64,000 nucleotides of DNA from Triangularia verruculosa (taxonomy: Eukaryota > Ascomycota > Sordariomycetes > Sordariales > Podosporaceae): contig MU863959.1 in NCBI GenBank assembly GCA_033296885.1, positions 62,001 to 126,000 of the forward strand. Reading direction: 5' to 3'. Both the position numbers and the translations under genes were made by a program. The notes beneath the pieces were generated by a model. It saw only the letters and a list, made by a program, of their open reading frames with translations. It searched no databases and was not told the origin of the DNA. Positions 11,856-22,189 of the stretch are shown here, piece by piece. Within the stretch, counting starts at the first letter, position 1. Each line of letters starts with the position of its first letter.

Positions 11856-12905
11856 ATGGCAGCTGTGTTGACCAACCAGCCAAGGAGGATTCTCGGCGCT
11901 CTCACGACCACCTTCACAGCTCCACCAGCATGCTGGACGCCCGCCCATCATCCTCAGATCCCAGTGGGCTGGCTGGGTCAGTACTGCGCACCGACAGACA
12001 TCCAAGATGATGCCGACTGCTGGCCTCCGACGACCACAGGCGCCCCTAGGACGAATTCCGCCTTCTTTGGCTGGGGATTCTACTCCCCCGGCCTTGAGTG
12101 CCCGGCAGGCTACACGTCGGCATGTACGGCCAGCGCGACCTCTCAGGGCTGGCGTATACAGTTCAGAATCGATCCCGAAGAGACCTTCGTCGGATGCTGC
12201 CCCGAAGGCTACGCATGCCACAACGAGAACGGCCAGACCTGCATCTCGAAAGCCCGAGCGACCACCTTCCAGACATACCAATGTGAAAGCGGGAGCACGA
12301 TCAACCTCGCGCCCATGACGCTCCCCAACACGCAACAGAACTGGAGCCAGGCATACATCTACGCACCCATGATCCAGCTTGCCTGGAAAATCTCAGACCT
12401 TCCGACCGAGCCGAGACCCTCCGCTACAGCCGATGCCGACGAACCTTCCGGCGGCGGCATCTCCACGGGCGCGATAGCTGGCATTGCAGTGGGTGCTGCC
12501 GCGGTAGTCATCGCGATTGTGGTCGGCGCTTTCCTGCTGTGGCGAATGAAGCGTCGTGGGGCAGCCCAAGGCGGATCATCCGAGTCGAACATCGAGTATA
12601 CCTCCATCGGGAAGGGGACGCCACCTCCAGTTGAATACGCGGGCTCCAGCCCCGACGACCAAGTCAAACAGATGAACCATTACTACTCCGGTCAACCCGA
12701 CAGCCAGCAGTGGCATCCGACCATGAAGGAGTCCCAGATGACACCGTACGAACTGGGACAGACTGAGGCACCGGCAGAATTGGGCGGTGTTCGCTGGGAT
12801 GTTCATGGGAGGGCGGAGGCTCCTGGTCCCGAGGTTGTTCCCATGGAGCTCGAGAGTCCACAGGGGACTTCGTCAGTTGGGCAGCCAGCTGTGTTGCACA
12901 GATAG
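11856..12905 (+). CDS. Cysteine-rich single-pass membrane protein (Mid2/WSC-like topology)
   Basis: 349-aa single-exon protein. The N-terminal about 190 residues contain roughly ten Cys (LGQYCAPTD, DDADCWPP, LECPAGYTSACTA, VGCCPEGYACHNENGQTC, YQCESG), a pattern common in fungal cell-surface ectodomains. One transmembrane helix follows a glycine-rich lead: TGAIAGIAVGAAAVVIAIVV at about residue 208, then GAFLLW and the positive stop RMKRR. The cytoplasmic tail is polar and proline/serine-rich. No clear signal peptide follows the ATG at 11856 (MAAVLTNQPRR), so an upstream exon or signal-anchor insertion is possible. The topology resembles fungal wall-stress or adhesion proteins, but no named domain is recognised and no function is claimed. 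Confidence 0.75.
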   Translation: MAAVLTNQPRRILGALTTTFTAPPACWTPAHHPQIPVGWLGQYCAPTDIQDDADCWPPTTTGAPRTNSAFFGWGFYSPGLECPAGYTSACTASATSQGWRIQFRIDPEETFVGCCPEGYACHNENGQTCISKARATTFQTYQCESGSTINLAPMTLPNTQQNWSQAYIYAPMIQLAWKISDLPTEPRPSATADADEPSGGGISTGAIAGIAVGAAAVVIAIVVGAFLLWRMKRRGAAQGGSSESNIEYTSIGKGTPPPVEYAGSSPDDQVKQMNHYYSGQPDSQQWHPTMKESQMTPYELGQTEAPAELGGVRWDVHGRAEAPGPEVVPMELESPQGTSSVGQPAVLHR

Positions 12906-13212
12906 TGAACGGTGGCCTGGTAGATCCTAGAGTTGGAGCTGGAGATCTTGCCGCTGACACTTTTGTATGACTCGCATTTAGTTATTAATAGCACATAGAG
13001 ACGATAGGTATAAAAGCAACTAATTATGAACTTCTTTCCGCTGTCCAGGGTGCTTTGTTTGTGTTACCTATCGCGTAGGACAGTAGTAGACATCTTGTGG
13101 CGAGGCTTGGCCAACTCCGGACGATGATGTCAGCATTCCAGCCACAAACCTTACAACCACTTCTTCCTTGCCGCTGCTGATTCCTATCCAACCAGCACTC
13201 ATAACTCCAGAA

Positions 13213-13935
13213 ATGTTAGTACTGACTTTGGCTGTTCTACTCCTGTCAATAGTTGAACCATGCCGCATCGACAGCCAGCCTCACTCCCCAGCCCGCGGTG
13301 TCCTTTCACCCCCCAACAAGAAGCCATGCAGCAACAAGACCACCACCACCACCACTATCCCCCCTTCAACCCGTGAATACTGAATCCACCAAGCCAACAC
13401 CCTCGCCCTCAACCACCACCCCTGCCCCTTCGCCGCCTTCGGCTCCGTCATCGTAAACCACACCTCCTCCAACCCCCAAGGCGATCTAGTCTGCACCGGC
13501 TCCAACCAAAACTCGGTAACCGGCAACCCAACACTCCACGGCGAGATGGCCGCTATCAACAACTGCTCCAAGGTCTTTCTCTCCCCAGCTTACAACATGA
13601 CCCCCGCCGAGTCCCTTGCTGCGTTTAAGCACCTGACGATCTACACCAACGCGGAAAGCTGCCCGATGTGTGCTGCTGCGGTGAGGTGGGCGGGGTTTCG
13701 GGAGTATGTATATGGGGTTTCGATCCGAGAACTGATTGAGCTGGGATGGGAACAGTTGGATATTGGGAGTGAGGAGGTCATTGGGAGTGGGGTTGGGATG
13801 AGGGATGAGGATCCGGAGGTTGTGCTGGGGGAGGTGAGGAGGGATGAAAGTAGGGTTTTGTTTGGGTGGCAGTTTGGAGAGGGGGCGTGTCCGAAGGGGT
13901 GTGGGAGATGGGGGGGGAGTTGTGTGCCGGTTTGA
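13213..13935 (+). pseudogene. Secreted CMP/dCMP-type (guanine/tRNA-adenosine) deaminase with an in-frame TGA
   Basis: The frame from ATG 13213 to TGA 13935 encodes a zinc deaminase but is broken by a TGA at 13381-13383. Before it is a signal-peptide-like start (MLVLTLAVLLLSIVEPC) and a Thr-rich linker. After it the fold continues at once: IHQANTLALNHHPCPFAAFG, then the zinc motifs LHGEMAAI and NAESCPMCAAAVRW. Family members usually have an aromatic residue where the stop lies, so a Trp TGG to TGA change is the simplest reading. Three N-glycosylation sequons (NHT, NCS, NMT) fit secretion. No splice pair that clearly removes the stop was found. Alternatives are a missed small intron, a sequencing error, or initiation at an internal ATG (13546), which would lose the His ligand region's upstream strands. 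Confidence 0.7.
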
Positions 13936-14523
13936 ATAAAGGGTTTTGTTCTGGAGTTTGTTTGATGGTTCTGTTTGTTGTTTGCTTCTGCGTGTGGAAG
14001 GGCTTGAGAGGAAGATGATATCGCTTTTACGTGTATTTTGGACATTTCCACTGCTCTCATTGCCGTGCAAGATGGGCTGGCTTGGTGCACGTCAAGGATG
14101 AAAGCGAAGCTTGCAGTACTTTTATGTCCTCTGGACCTCGGGATTTAGCGCAAAAAAACAAAAAAGAAAATTGTCGCGTTGAAACTTGATGCGTATTTGT
14201 GTCTAGTCGGAAATGCTTCTGCTACTACTGTTGGGTTTGGAACCCACGCAGTTATGAAATATGTATTGAACTGTTGATATTGACTGAATAAAAGAAAAGG
14301 TTCAAAATGAGCGTGCAGGACCATATTTATATCCCACCAGAGCATTCCATCCACCTGTCAGACCCATACGCCAAGCTCTGTGTCCTGCATGTAATCCCTT
14401 GAATACCACCTTAGTGAACTGCTCCATCGAGCCTTGCCGTGATATCTTGAATGCCTTCCTGCTCCACAGCTACCATACTCAACAATGCCATGTTTTCCCT
14501 TAGTCTCGGTACCTCTCCCCCAT
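13936..14523. other. Intergenic
   Basis: No supported feature; it separates the 3' ends of two convergent genes. Confidence 0.35.
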
Positions 14524-15267
14524 TTACGGCTTCCCTAACCAAACTATCAAATCGTCCTGGCCTCCGTCGCTCAAAATAGCCCAGCCGTCACCCTGTTGCC
14601 TCTCAGGCGTGAATGGCAAGTGTTTTGTTGGTTTGCGCTGGTGTTTACCACCGCGTCCGCCCTCCTTGGGCACCCGGACCGTTCCCCAATCCATGGCTCG
14701 CATGTCTTTGACTTCCAGTATCCATGTCGCGCGCCAGTTATTGTTCCCCTCTTGGACGATTTGCTCCAAGCACCAGGGAAACTCGGCCGTCCTGTTGCAT
14801 TGCCATTCTTTCTTAGGGGGGGACGAAGAAGACCGGGTCGGCCGGCGCTGCTGGCATTTACCACCACCGGGCGGGCCGCTCTTGTTGGGCGGGACCAGTA
14901 CCGTCTCCCAATCAATAGCTTCGATATCTTTGGCTTCCAAGATCCATGTTCCACGCCAGTTGCTCTCCTCGTGGACGACTCGCTCGAGGTACCAGGGAAA
15001 CTCGGCTGTCTTGTTGGGTTGCCATGGTTCTTGGGGCAGAGATTTGGTCGGTTGAGGCGGGTGGATTTCCCTCCCTTCGATAGACTCCACCTTGTTCCTC
15101 TCATTCTTGCGCATTACGATGCTCCATGCCTGGAGGATAGAACACAATAGTTGCTGCATAAAGATGGCGGCTTTTTCTATTTCTAAGGTGCTATTAGAGT
15201 TATGTAAGAAGAAACTACCCAATAAAGACTTACTTGATTGATTGGGGGCGATATCGGGGCTCTCCAT
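14524..15267 (-). CDS. Hypothetical protein with a tandemly duplicated ~50-residue module
   Basis: Predicted 230 aa from exons 15267-15234 and 15182-14524. The 51-bp intron has a consensus GTAAGT donor and a CTAAT branch with CCTTAG acceptor. The protein carries two copies of one module. Copy 1 reads NKTAEFPWYLERVVHEE, then NWRGTWILEAKDIEAIDWET. Copy 2 reads NRTAEFPWCLEQIVQEG, then NWRATWILEVKDMRAMDWGT. Each is followed by a VLVP/VRVP end and a basic, Pro/Ser-rich linker. The alternating hydrophobic and Trp residues suggest a small beta-rich fold. I do not recognise the domain; it is not a chromodomain by its motif order. The tail ends IVWLGKP. No signal peptide or membrane helix is seen, so it is probably cytosolic or nuclear. 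Confidence 0.7.
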   Translation of the reverse strand: MESPDIAPNQSSKSLLGSFFLHNSNSTLEIEKAAIFMQQLLCSILQAWSIVMRKNERNKVESIEGREIHPPQPTKSLPQEPWQPNKTAEFPWYLERVVHEESNWRGTWILEAKDIEAIDWETVLVPPNKSGPPGGGKCQQRRPTRSSSSPPKKEWQCNRTAEFPWCLEQIVQEGNNNWRATWILEVKDMRAMDWGTVRVPKEGGRGGKHQRKPTKHLPFTPERQQGDGWAILSDGGQDDLIVWLGKP

Positions 15268-15831
15268 CGTAAATGGTATGTGGTGTGAGCGGAAATCGAA
15301 GTATCGTGGAGATTCACAACTGTTGAATGCGGACTCGAGAGGTTGGAGAGGGGAGATGGAAAGAGAAAATTGGGTAGCAGGCGTCGGGGTTTTTATACCA
15401 TTGCGAGGTAATAGAGTTTGGCTTTGTTGGTGAACGGGAGGTTCTGGTGAAGGTTCCAACGCCACCAAAATTCTCCAAAAGCTCACTTGGGCGCGTCTTT
15501 CGGTATCAATTGCATGCGATTCAGTGGATTTTGGGTGCGAAATATGCAGCCGCTTCCGAAGGAGTTATTGAAATAATGGTGGAAAGGATGCTTGCGGTTT
15601 CTGGGATGTGGTTCGTGGCAGGTGTAACACCACAAAGTCAGTCCGGAAGGTCTCAAAGATAAGGTGCAAATATAAGAATTATCTAGTGCTTCAAGAAATC
15701 CACAGGTACTGGGCACAGGCCACACAGCTAGTCATCAGTGGCTTTTCCTTCAAACCTTCTTTCACGATGACATCGTCGTTCGAGAAGGTTAGTATATCCT
15801 TCAGCTAGCACGATGTTCATCTCCAATATTA
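15268..15831. other. Intergenic
   Basis: Upstream of the duplicated-module gene and downstream of the P450 gene. No feature recognised. Confidence 0.3.
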
Positions 15832-17532
15832 TCAAGCCTCCCTTCTGGTGACGATAACATTCATGTCACTTTGTATAAAGACCGCAGCGTTGAATGACGT
15901 CCAAGGGTTTGTCGGATCAATGAGTGTGATATCAAATCGACGGAGAAGCTAAAAGATGCGTCAGTAAGGTCTCACTCACTTCTAGGTAGTGAAAATTCTG
16001 CTCACCTCAACATAGGCTTTGTTCAGCTCGATTTGCGCCACAGTCTTGCCCAGACACTCCCACCGACTTCCCGACGCAAACTCCATCATGACGGTCTGGT
16101 CCATAGCACGGTACTTCGCGGGGTCAATATCCAGCCACCTTTCGGGTCTGAAGGCATCAGCATCCTTCCCAAAAATATCCCGATTCCTCAGGAAGCTGAA
16201 AGGCGCCCATGCGATGTTGGTTCCGGCTGGGATATGGACTCCGCACACCACCTGGTCCTTGTCTGAGACTTTAGGCAAGGCGGCAGTGGCTGGTGGCCAC
16301 ATGCGAAGACCCTCACGAATGACGGCTTGCAAGTATGGCATATTTCTAGCCTCAGTGTCTGTAATCGGGGAAGAGATGCGCCCTTCTTTGATGCCATTGT
16401 CGATCTCAGATTGTAGACGGCGGTAAACGAGCGGGTTGGTGATGATGAAGAGCAGGGTAGAGCGGATGGCCGTGGCCGATGTGTCGGAGCCGGCGATGAT
16501 CTGCACCACCGCTTCGCCTTCTGCTTCTTCCCTGGTCAAGCCGTTCGCGACGAATGAGCCGAGCATGTCGCGCTTTACCACTGGCTTATCGCCGTATCGT
16601 TCAGCAACGGCCTGGTTGGCTGTCTTGACCACGGATCCAATGCCAACCACCTTGTCGATATCAGGCATGAGAAACTTGAGGCGTGGCGACTGAATCAACC
16701 TCAGGACCCAAGGCATGAACCCGATGGTGAGCATGAATGGGAGAGTGCTTTCGGTGGTTTGGATGTAGCGGAACAAGTCTTGATCGGCAACGAGGTAGCC
16801 CAGTTCCTTGCCAAAGGCCAGAGCAGAAATCACGTCGAGGGTGAAGTACTGGACCTTGCGCGCCAAATCAACTGGCTTGAACTCCGTCTTGGTGGAGAGA
16901 TACTTGGTCTCGAGCAGCGTGACAAGACCGGCGACCTGCTGGTCAATGAGCTCATGGAGATTGTCCACATCTTTGCCGCCATAGCCCGGCATGAGCTTTG
17001 CTCTCAACTTTTCGTGGATCTGGTCATCGATGGTGGAGAAGGCGTTGTCCTTGTAGGGATCAAATCGGAAGGCGCGATACCAGAATGGCCGTTTCCATGC
17101 TGAACGGACTCCCCAGATTCGTCTCAGTTCTTCGGCGTCACCGCAAACGACCCAGTTGGGTGCGATCTTGGCGATAGGACCTTTGGAAGCACATGTCAGT
17201 GGCCAGGCCAGTGTCAGGGACACATTGGGATGTGGTATCCTACCATATTTTGTGTTTGCATCTTGCAGAAGGAAGCAAAAGCGCCCGCTCAACTGCGCCC
17301 GCATCATCCACAGGTCGGTCCATCCAGCCCACACAGGCCCTGGAATATGCCGCGTTCTCAGAAAAGAATTGACACGAGCAGCCAGCAGATACAGAACCAA
17401 CAGACCCGCTCCAACAACGGCCGCCATTGCCGTTGAGGGTGGTAACCACGGCATGGTGATATCCCGCATTGTGTACCGTGTGGAAAACAGAGTTATCGGA
17501 TTGGGGACGAGAACTGCTCCATGCCGTGTCAC
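15832..17532 (-). CDS. Cytochrome P450 monooxygenase (pisatin-demethylase-like group)
   Basis: ER-anchored haem-thiolate monooxygenase, 526 aa from the first ATG. Exons are 17532-17244, 17180-16006 and 15948-15832 (introns 63 and 57 bp). An N-terminal anchor (MAAVVGAGLLVLYLLAARV) precedes the proline hinge HIPGPVWAG. The I-helix is AGSDTSATAIRS, the K-helix EGLRMWPP (ExxR), the PERF-type motif FRPERWLD, and the haem loop FASGSRWECLG with the Cys ligand. Later ATGs at 17469 and 17454 (MPWLPPST) are equally possible starts and lie closer to the anchor. The 63-bp intron has no stop and is a multiple of three, so retention would insert 21 residues before GPIAKIAPN. Divergent from a LaeA-like methyltransferase about 370 bp away, which suggests secondary metabolism or detoxification. 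Substrate unknown. Confidence 0.93.
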
Positions 17533-17905
17533 ATCCCTGGTATTTCATCTCGGAGGTCATTGCAGCTCCGTTGATACTAAGGTATGCCGTGATAGTGATA
17601 GGGGTCACTGCCCTGCTGGCGTTGCAGTATGGTGCAGATACTACTGGAAAGGTGCAGTCGTGCCGGGGGTCTGGGGCCAATGGGAACAGCTCCGGTCACG
17701 AGGTGGCGCTCAACCAGGGTGATTCCGAAGCGGGGTCCGCCTTCCCTCCAACACAAAGGAAGGCACCTGGCCGATCCAACATTACCTTCTCGCTCATTGC
17801 TCCATTCGTTATTTTGTCCTGTCCATTCCATCAATTCAAAGATCCCCCCAAGTCTCTCACACTCTTGGCAAACAACGGAAGGAAGCACACATCGATACTG
17901 ATAAT
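17533..17905. promoter_or_regulatory. Shared upstream region, P450 and methyltransferase
   Basis: 373 bp between divergent start codons, so it must hold both core promoters. No specific site assigned. Confidence 0.45.
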
Positions 17906-19555
17906 ATGGTCGTCACGATGCCCGAGACAACATCGGCGGACGCCCCTGACGAGCACGAGGTCCAACTCGTATGTTTTCTTTCATTTCCCCGCTCTGGAGG
18001 AGTTTATCGTTCTCACATTCGCTGTTAGGGACCTTCTGATGCTCCAAATGAAGACGACTGTGACTCAGGGATCGACGATGTAGGTTTCAGGCCCTTCAAG
18101 TTTATATGCCGAGATTTCCTTTTTCTCGCTGCAATGGGACTGACCAGAAATCAGGCGTCCTCTCACAGGAGCAGTCTCACATCTCTCCGGTCGAGCATTT
18201 TTGAGTTCTATGAGGAGAACGGGCGGACCTACCATTCCATGAGTGCGGGAAAGTATTTTATGCCCAATGATGCGGTAAGCCTTATCTTACCTTCGTTTCG
18301 CTGCCAAGCGATGCTAAAATAGTGCATGCGTTTATAGTCCGAAATTGAGCGGCTGGGTGAGTTTCGCTTCATCAATATGTGGAGAGGTGTGGTGGAAAGG
18401 GGCGATTACTGACTTGGAGCTGAATAATCGGAAAGATTTGCAACATCACCTCTTTAGATTGACGTTTGACGAGGAGATATGCCTTTGCCCAAAGAAGGAT
18501 GGGGCAAAAAGAGTGCTTGACCTCGGCACTGGGAGTGGCATATGGTGCATAGACTATGGTAAGACGTCCCTAATTCTCCCCTAGGCTTGATTCCAGGTTG
18601 TCGCCTTGATAGCTGACTAACATGGAACATGGTAGCGGATAGGCATCCTGAGGCAGAAGTACGGTAGCTTCATGATTCCCAAATACTGCGGCCGTCTGCT
18701 AACAGTCGTCAAGGTCATTGGTGTGGACCTGAGTCCAGTTCAGCCCGACTTGTGCGTACATGTTACCCAAGCAACCGAACTAACCCTGAAATCAATACTG
18801 ACCTCTGGGACAGCGTACCACCCAACTGCTCGTTTGAGGTACTTTAGCAACCAGGGGCTGTCTAACACCAGCAATGCTGACGTTTTCCAGATTGACGACG
18901 TTGAAAAGGACTGGACATGGTCCAAACCCTTCGATTTCATCATCAGCCGCTTCATGACTGGGAGTTTTGCCGACAACGCCGCCATCGTCAAGAAAGTGTA
19001 CGACCAGCTGGAACCTGGTGGTTACTTCGAGGCACAAGATATGGCTCTACCTATCGGCTGCGATGACGGCACTCTCACCGAGAAGTCTGACTTATGGATC
19101 TGGATGAGCTTGCTGGGCGAGGCAATGGAAGCCATGGGGCGACCACTCTCGGCCGCACAAAAGTGGAAATCTTTGATGGAGGAAGCTGGCTTTGAAGACG
19201 TCGTCCAATACATCTACAAATGGCCCACGAATCCCTGGCCCCGCGATCCCAAGTATAAAAGGCTGGGCCAGTGGTCGCTCTATGACATGGATCCGGTCAT
19301 GGACTCGGCTGTTTTGGCACCACTAACAAGAGCAATGGGCTGGACTCCCGAGGAGGTGTTGCTGCTCGCGGCCAAGGCGAGGAAGGTTTTGAGGGACCCA
19401 AAGGTGCATGCATATTGGCCTATGTAAGTCATCACCTGGAAACAAAGACAAAATGGACCGGTCGATTCTGACTGTGGCATTACAGATATGTTGTATATGG
19501 TCGTAAACCGATGAAGGCACACGGCTTGAAGAACCCCAAAGAAGAGACTGTTTGA
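17906..19555 (+). CDS. LaeA-like S-adenosylmethionine-dependent methyltransferase
   Basis: Class I methyltransferase, 354 aa, spread over ten exons: 17906-17968, 18029-18079, 18155-18274, 18338-18356, 18436-18558, 18636-18658, 18714-18751, 18814-18838, 18891-19423 and 19486-19555. All junctions keep frame. Family landmarks in order: acidic N terminus; the lead-in FEFYEENGRTYHSMSAGKY; motif I VLDLGTGSGIWCIDY; the post-I acidic strand VIGVDLSPVQP; then IDDVEKDWTWSKPFDFI; and the LEPGGYFEAQD strand. The C terminus reads VHAYWPIYVVYGRKP. These match fungal LaeA/TAM-domain proteins, which act in velvet complexes or methylate small metabolites. Several exons are only 19-38 bp. Position next to a P450 suggests a small metabolite role, but this is inference. 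Confidence 0.9.
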
Positions 19556-20509
19556 TCAACAAGATCGCTTGCAGCGTCAGTGTGAGGAGGCATGGGCACA
19601 TACAGAAGCACTGGATTTATCCGAACTGGTAAACGACGCGGTTATGGAATTTGGTTGAAGGATTGAATAGCATAAACGTACATGTCAATCATTTTGAACA
19701 AGACGGCTAAGAATATATGACAAGAAACTCTTGGACACCGCTGAAACTTTGTTCCCCCGTGCTCAACCCCGAACGACTGCCCTGCTAGAAGCTGTATAAA
19801 TGCAAGCCTCAAATGCCGAAGTTTCGATGATATTTCAGAGTCCCAGCTTATCCAACGTGGTCTTTTGGATAGGTGATAATGGAATCTCAGGTAGTTGATT
19901 AATGGAAAGTGTCCACACCTGTATTATCTCACGAGATTTGGCCTTCTTTTTCTGATCCAAACTGGGTACAAAGATATATTGCTGGCATCATTTGCCAAAG
20001 CGAACATACAATATTCACAACTCAAACCCTTTCCATACTGTCTGCAGCTTATGGCCGTTCATACAATTTGTTCGTCTCATCTTCCAAGTCTTAGGCCCAA
20101 ATAGTACCAGCTTTTGGCGCTAATGTCAGTCGCTAATAGCTTTTTGGCTCAAGCTCTTCGCCCCAACCCGCAGCCTCATCTGCCCAATTCGTATATCCTT
20201 AAAAAGCCTGTGTTTTTAGAGGCGATAAGAATAAGTTATTTCTTATGTACTCCGGGCCGAGTTATTTTTGAGTCTGACTGCCGGACCCTCTAGGACCCCA
20301 ATATCAACAATCCCGGTATTGCTTACGCCCCTGCTTGGCGGACGTTATTCTGGACATCTGATTGACCCTCTCGGACTTGGGTTCATGGTCAGCATCTAGA
20401 CACAGCCACGATAGTAGAAATATTCTTTATATCAAGATCACTCTCCCCATTTCCAATGACTGGAATAATTTTTCATTATCTTGTTATTTTAGGTATCGTA
20501 ACGAGTAGA
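19556..20509. other. Intergenic
   Basis: About 950 bp without a convincing gene or repeat. Confidence 0.35.
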
Positions 20510-21229
20510 ATGGAGCCCCCGATTTTAGCGCACCCTTCCCGACCGTCCGCACCACCACAATACAACGAAATGCTCAACGCTTGTCTGGAACCAGTAACTC
20601 TGAACGTCAGTGGCCGCAAGTTCACCACAACGATCAACACCTTGAATGGCAGGAGCCTCTTCTTCGCACAAGTTTTCCAGGGCGACTGGAAGTCATCGCG
20701 GCAGGAAGACGGCAGCATCTTCATAGACTCGAATCCCGAGGTATTCTCGCACGTCCTCCAATACCTCCGGCGCGGCGTGTTCCCTTTGGCGTATGACCAA
20801 AGGAGGGGACACGACTACAAGCTCTATGCCGATATTCTGGCCGAGGCCAAGTTCTTTGGCATCCCGAAGTTAGAGTGCTGGCTGGTTGATCAGCTGTATC
20901 TGCGGTGCATCACCAGCTCTACGGTGTGGAGCTCTGCGTACAAGGACGACAGGATCCAAACTGGGTTTCAGACGACGTCGGTTTGGGGCAGCGATGTAAT
21001 TTCAACACAGATGGTGCGACAGGATGTCACCACTGTCCGGAACAGTGTTTGTTACCATCAAGCTCAGGATAGGACGGCGCCGTGTTCCCACCGAGGTTGC
21101 AGGGTGTCGGCTGACGGAGTGAAGGACGATGTTGAAACATTTCGTTGGGCAGAGGTCGGCAGGTCAATCAGATTTGTCCAGGGATGGTGTATTGATACTG
21201 GGTGGGTTTGTTGGTCCTGTCAGAATTGA
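20510..21229 (+). CDS. BTB/POZ protein of KCTD (T1-like) type, probably decayed at the C terminus
   Basis: The N-terminal BTB fold is clear from about residue 28: VTLNVSGRKFTTTINTL, then FFAQVFQGDW, DGSIFIDSNPEVFSHVLQYL, RRGVFPLAYDQ, and YADILAEAKFFGIPKLECW. This is the KCTD/T1 pattern LNVGG...F......L and D.DG..FIDRDP..F..IL.YLR. Such proteins oligomerise and often act as cullin-3 adaptors. Beyond about residue 155 the sequence loses recognisable conservation and becomes Cys/Arg/Gln-rich, and coding-like residues appear in another frame near 21129-21314. The 3' end may therefore be frameshifted. The ATG at 20510 (MEPPILAHPSRPS) is preferred; 20456 is in frame upstream but adds an unusual hydrophobic lead. 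Confidence 0.7.
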   Translation: MEPPILAHPSRPSAPPQYNEMLNACLEPVTLNVSGRKFTTTINTLNGRSLFFAQVFQGDWKSSRQEDGSIFIDSNPEVFSHVLQYLRRGVFPLAYDQRRGHDYKLYADILAEAKFFGIPKLECWLVDQLYLRCITSSTVWSSAYKDDRIQTGFQTTSVWGSDVISTQMVRQDVTTVRNSVCYHQAQDRTAPCSHRGCRVSADGVKDDVETFRWAEVGRSIRFVQGWCIDTGWVCWSCQN

Positions 21230-21660
21230 AGCTCGGGAGCTGATGGCTAACTGGGTGGCAGCAAGGAGTTTATGGAGCACTGGGAGAGAATTTCTCAGAC
21301 GACAGACGCATTAAAGCCGTAAGCTGGTGGAGTGTTCACTTTTTACTTGAAGCAAAGACAGTCTTGAGGTCAGGTGTCGCCCTATCTCGGTTTACCGGAT
21401 CTTGACGACCCGATCTCTTGCACCTTTCGAGTCTTAATTGGGACGGCTAGGGCATATTTCTCGAGCAGAAAATATTGAAAAAAGTCTCACACAAGTGATG
21501 AGAGTTTTCAAAATAGCAATAGGAGACCGCTAGGCAGCACATTGAGGTGACGTGCCACTGAAAGACAAGAACAGATGGGCGGGCTCGTCATTAGCTGGGG
21601 AGGACACGATAGCAGTACCTAGGTATATATATTGGATTTTGGAACTTAGTTTGCAACAAA
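21230..21660. other. Intergenic
   Basis: No gene recognised. A CCTAGGTATATATAT motif lies near 21620 just before the tRNA-like unit. Confidence 0.3.
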
Positions 21661-21665
21661 TAGAT

Positions 21666-21787
21666 TGCTCAGTGGTGTAATTGGTTAGCACACTGCTCTG
21701 TAAATCCCAGGGACCCTTTTCGCAATTCAACCACGGGTTAAGGCGACTGGGCAGAGGAGGTACCTCGTTCGAAACGAGGTCGGGGAA
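21666..21787 (+). tRNA. tRNA-like unit, probable decayed intron-containing tRNA-Tyr(GTA) or tRNA-derived SINE
   Basis: An A box, TGGTGTAATTGG, lies at 21673-21684. A B box-like GTTCGAAAC lies at 21767-21775, and a long T-run from about 21801 could stop Pol III. A cloverleaf can be drawn. The D stem is GTGT/GCAC. The anticodon stem CTGCT (21693-21697) pairs with GGCAG (21750-21754). The loop is CTGTAAA with GTA at 21700-21702, followed by about 45 nt in the usual intron position. The T arm is a perfect CCTCG/CGAGG with loop TTCGAAA. The acceptor stem (TGCTCAG against TCGGGGA) pairs poorly and the variable loop is long. A truncated relative lies at 5831-5871. This favours a pseudogene or SINE over a working tRNA. 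Confidence 0.45.
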
Positions 21788-22189
21788 TTTGCTGGGCTGG
21801 CTTTTTGCTTTTTTTTTTTTCCAATCCCTTTACATTTTTTCCGGTTCAGCATTTTATTTCGTACGAGTCGAAGAGGCCCTGTGAATAGGTAGGTATCCTC
21901 GTCCATTCAAGTGAACCCTCTTTTGGTTTCGTCCTCCCCAGCCATGGTGCCCTTCGATCATCGTCCTTCTTTTTATAGCCTTGCTTCATCGACCTTCAGC
22001 TGCGTGGCAGCTTGCAGGATGAAATGACTATGGCCATCGCCGTAGCCTTGCGCTAACTGGACTTTGACATCCACCATGTCAACATTGATGATACCTGAGG
22101 GTGACGACATCAAAACACAAAGCCGGATGTCTTCTGTCAAAGCACATTCAGTTTCGAGTCCTCCTCGTTGACATTTCTGTCCTCGAGCA

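Noticed and set aside
11841..12335. Minus-strand open frame of 164 codons
   Set aside because: Antisense shadow of the Cys-rich membrane protein; no motif of its own.
14596..15150. Plus-strand open frame of 184 codons
   Set aside because: It is antisense to the duplicated-module protein, and its apparent internal repeat is just the mirror of that duplication.
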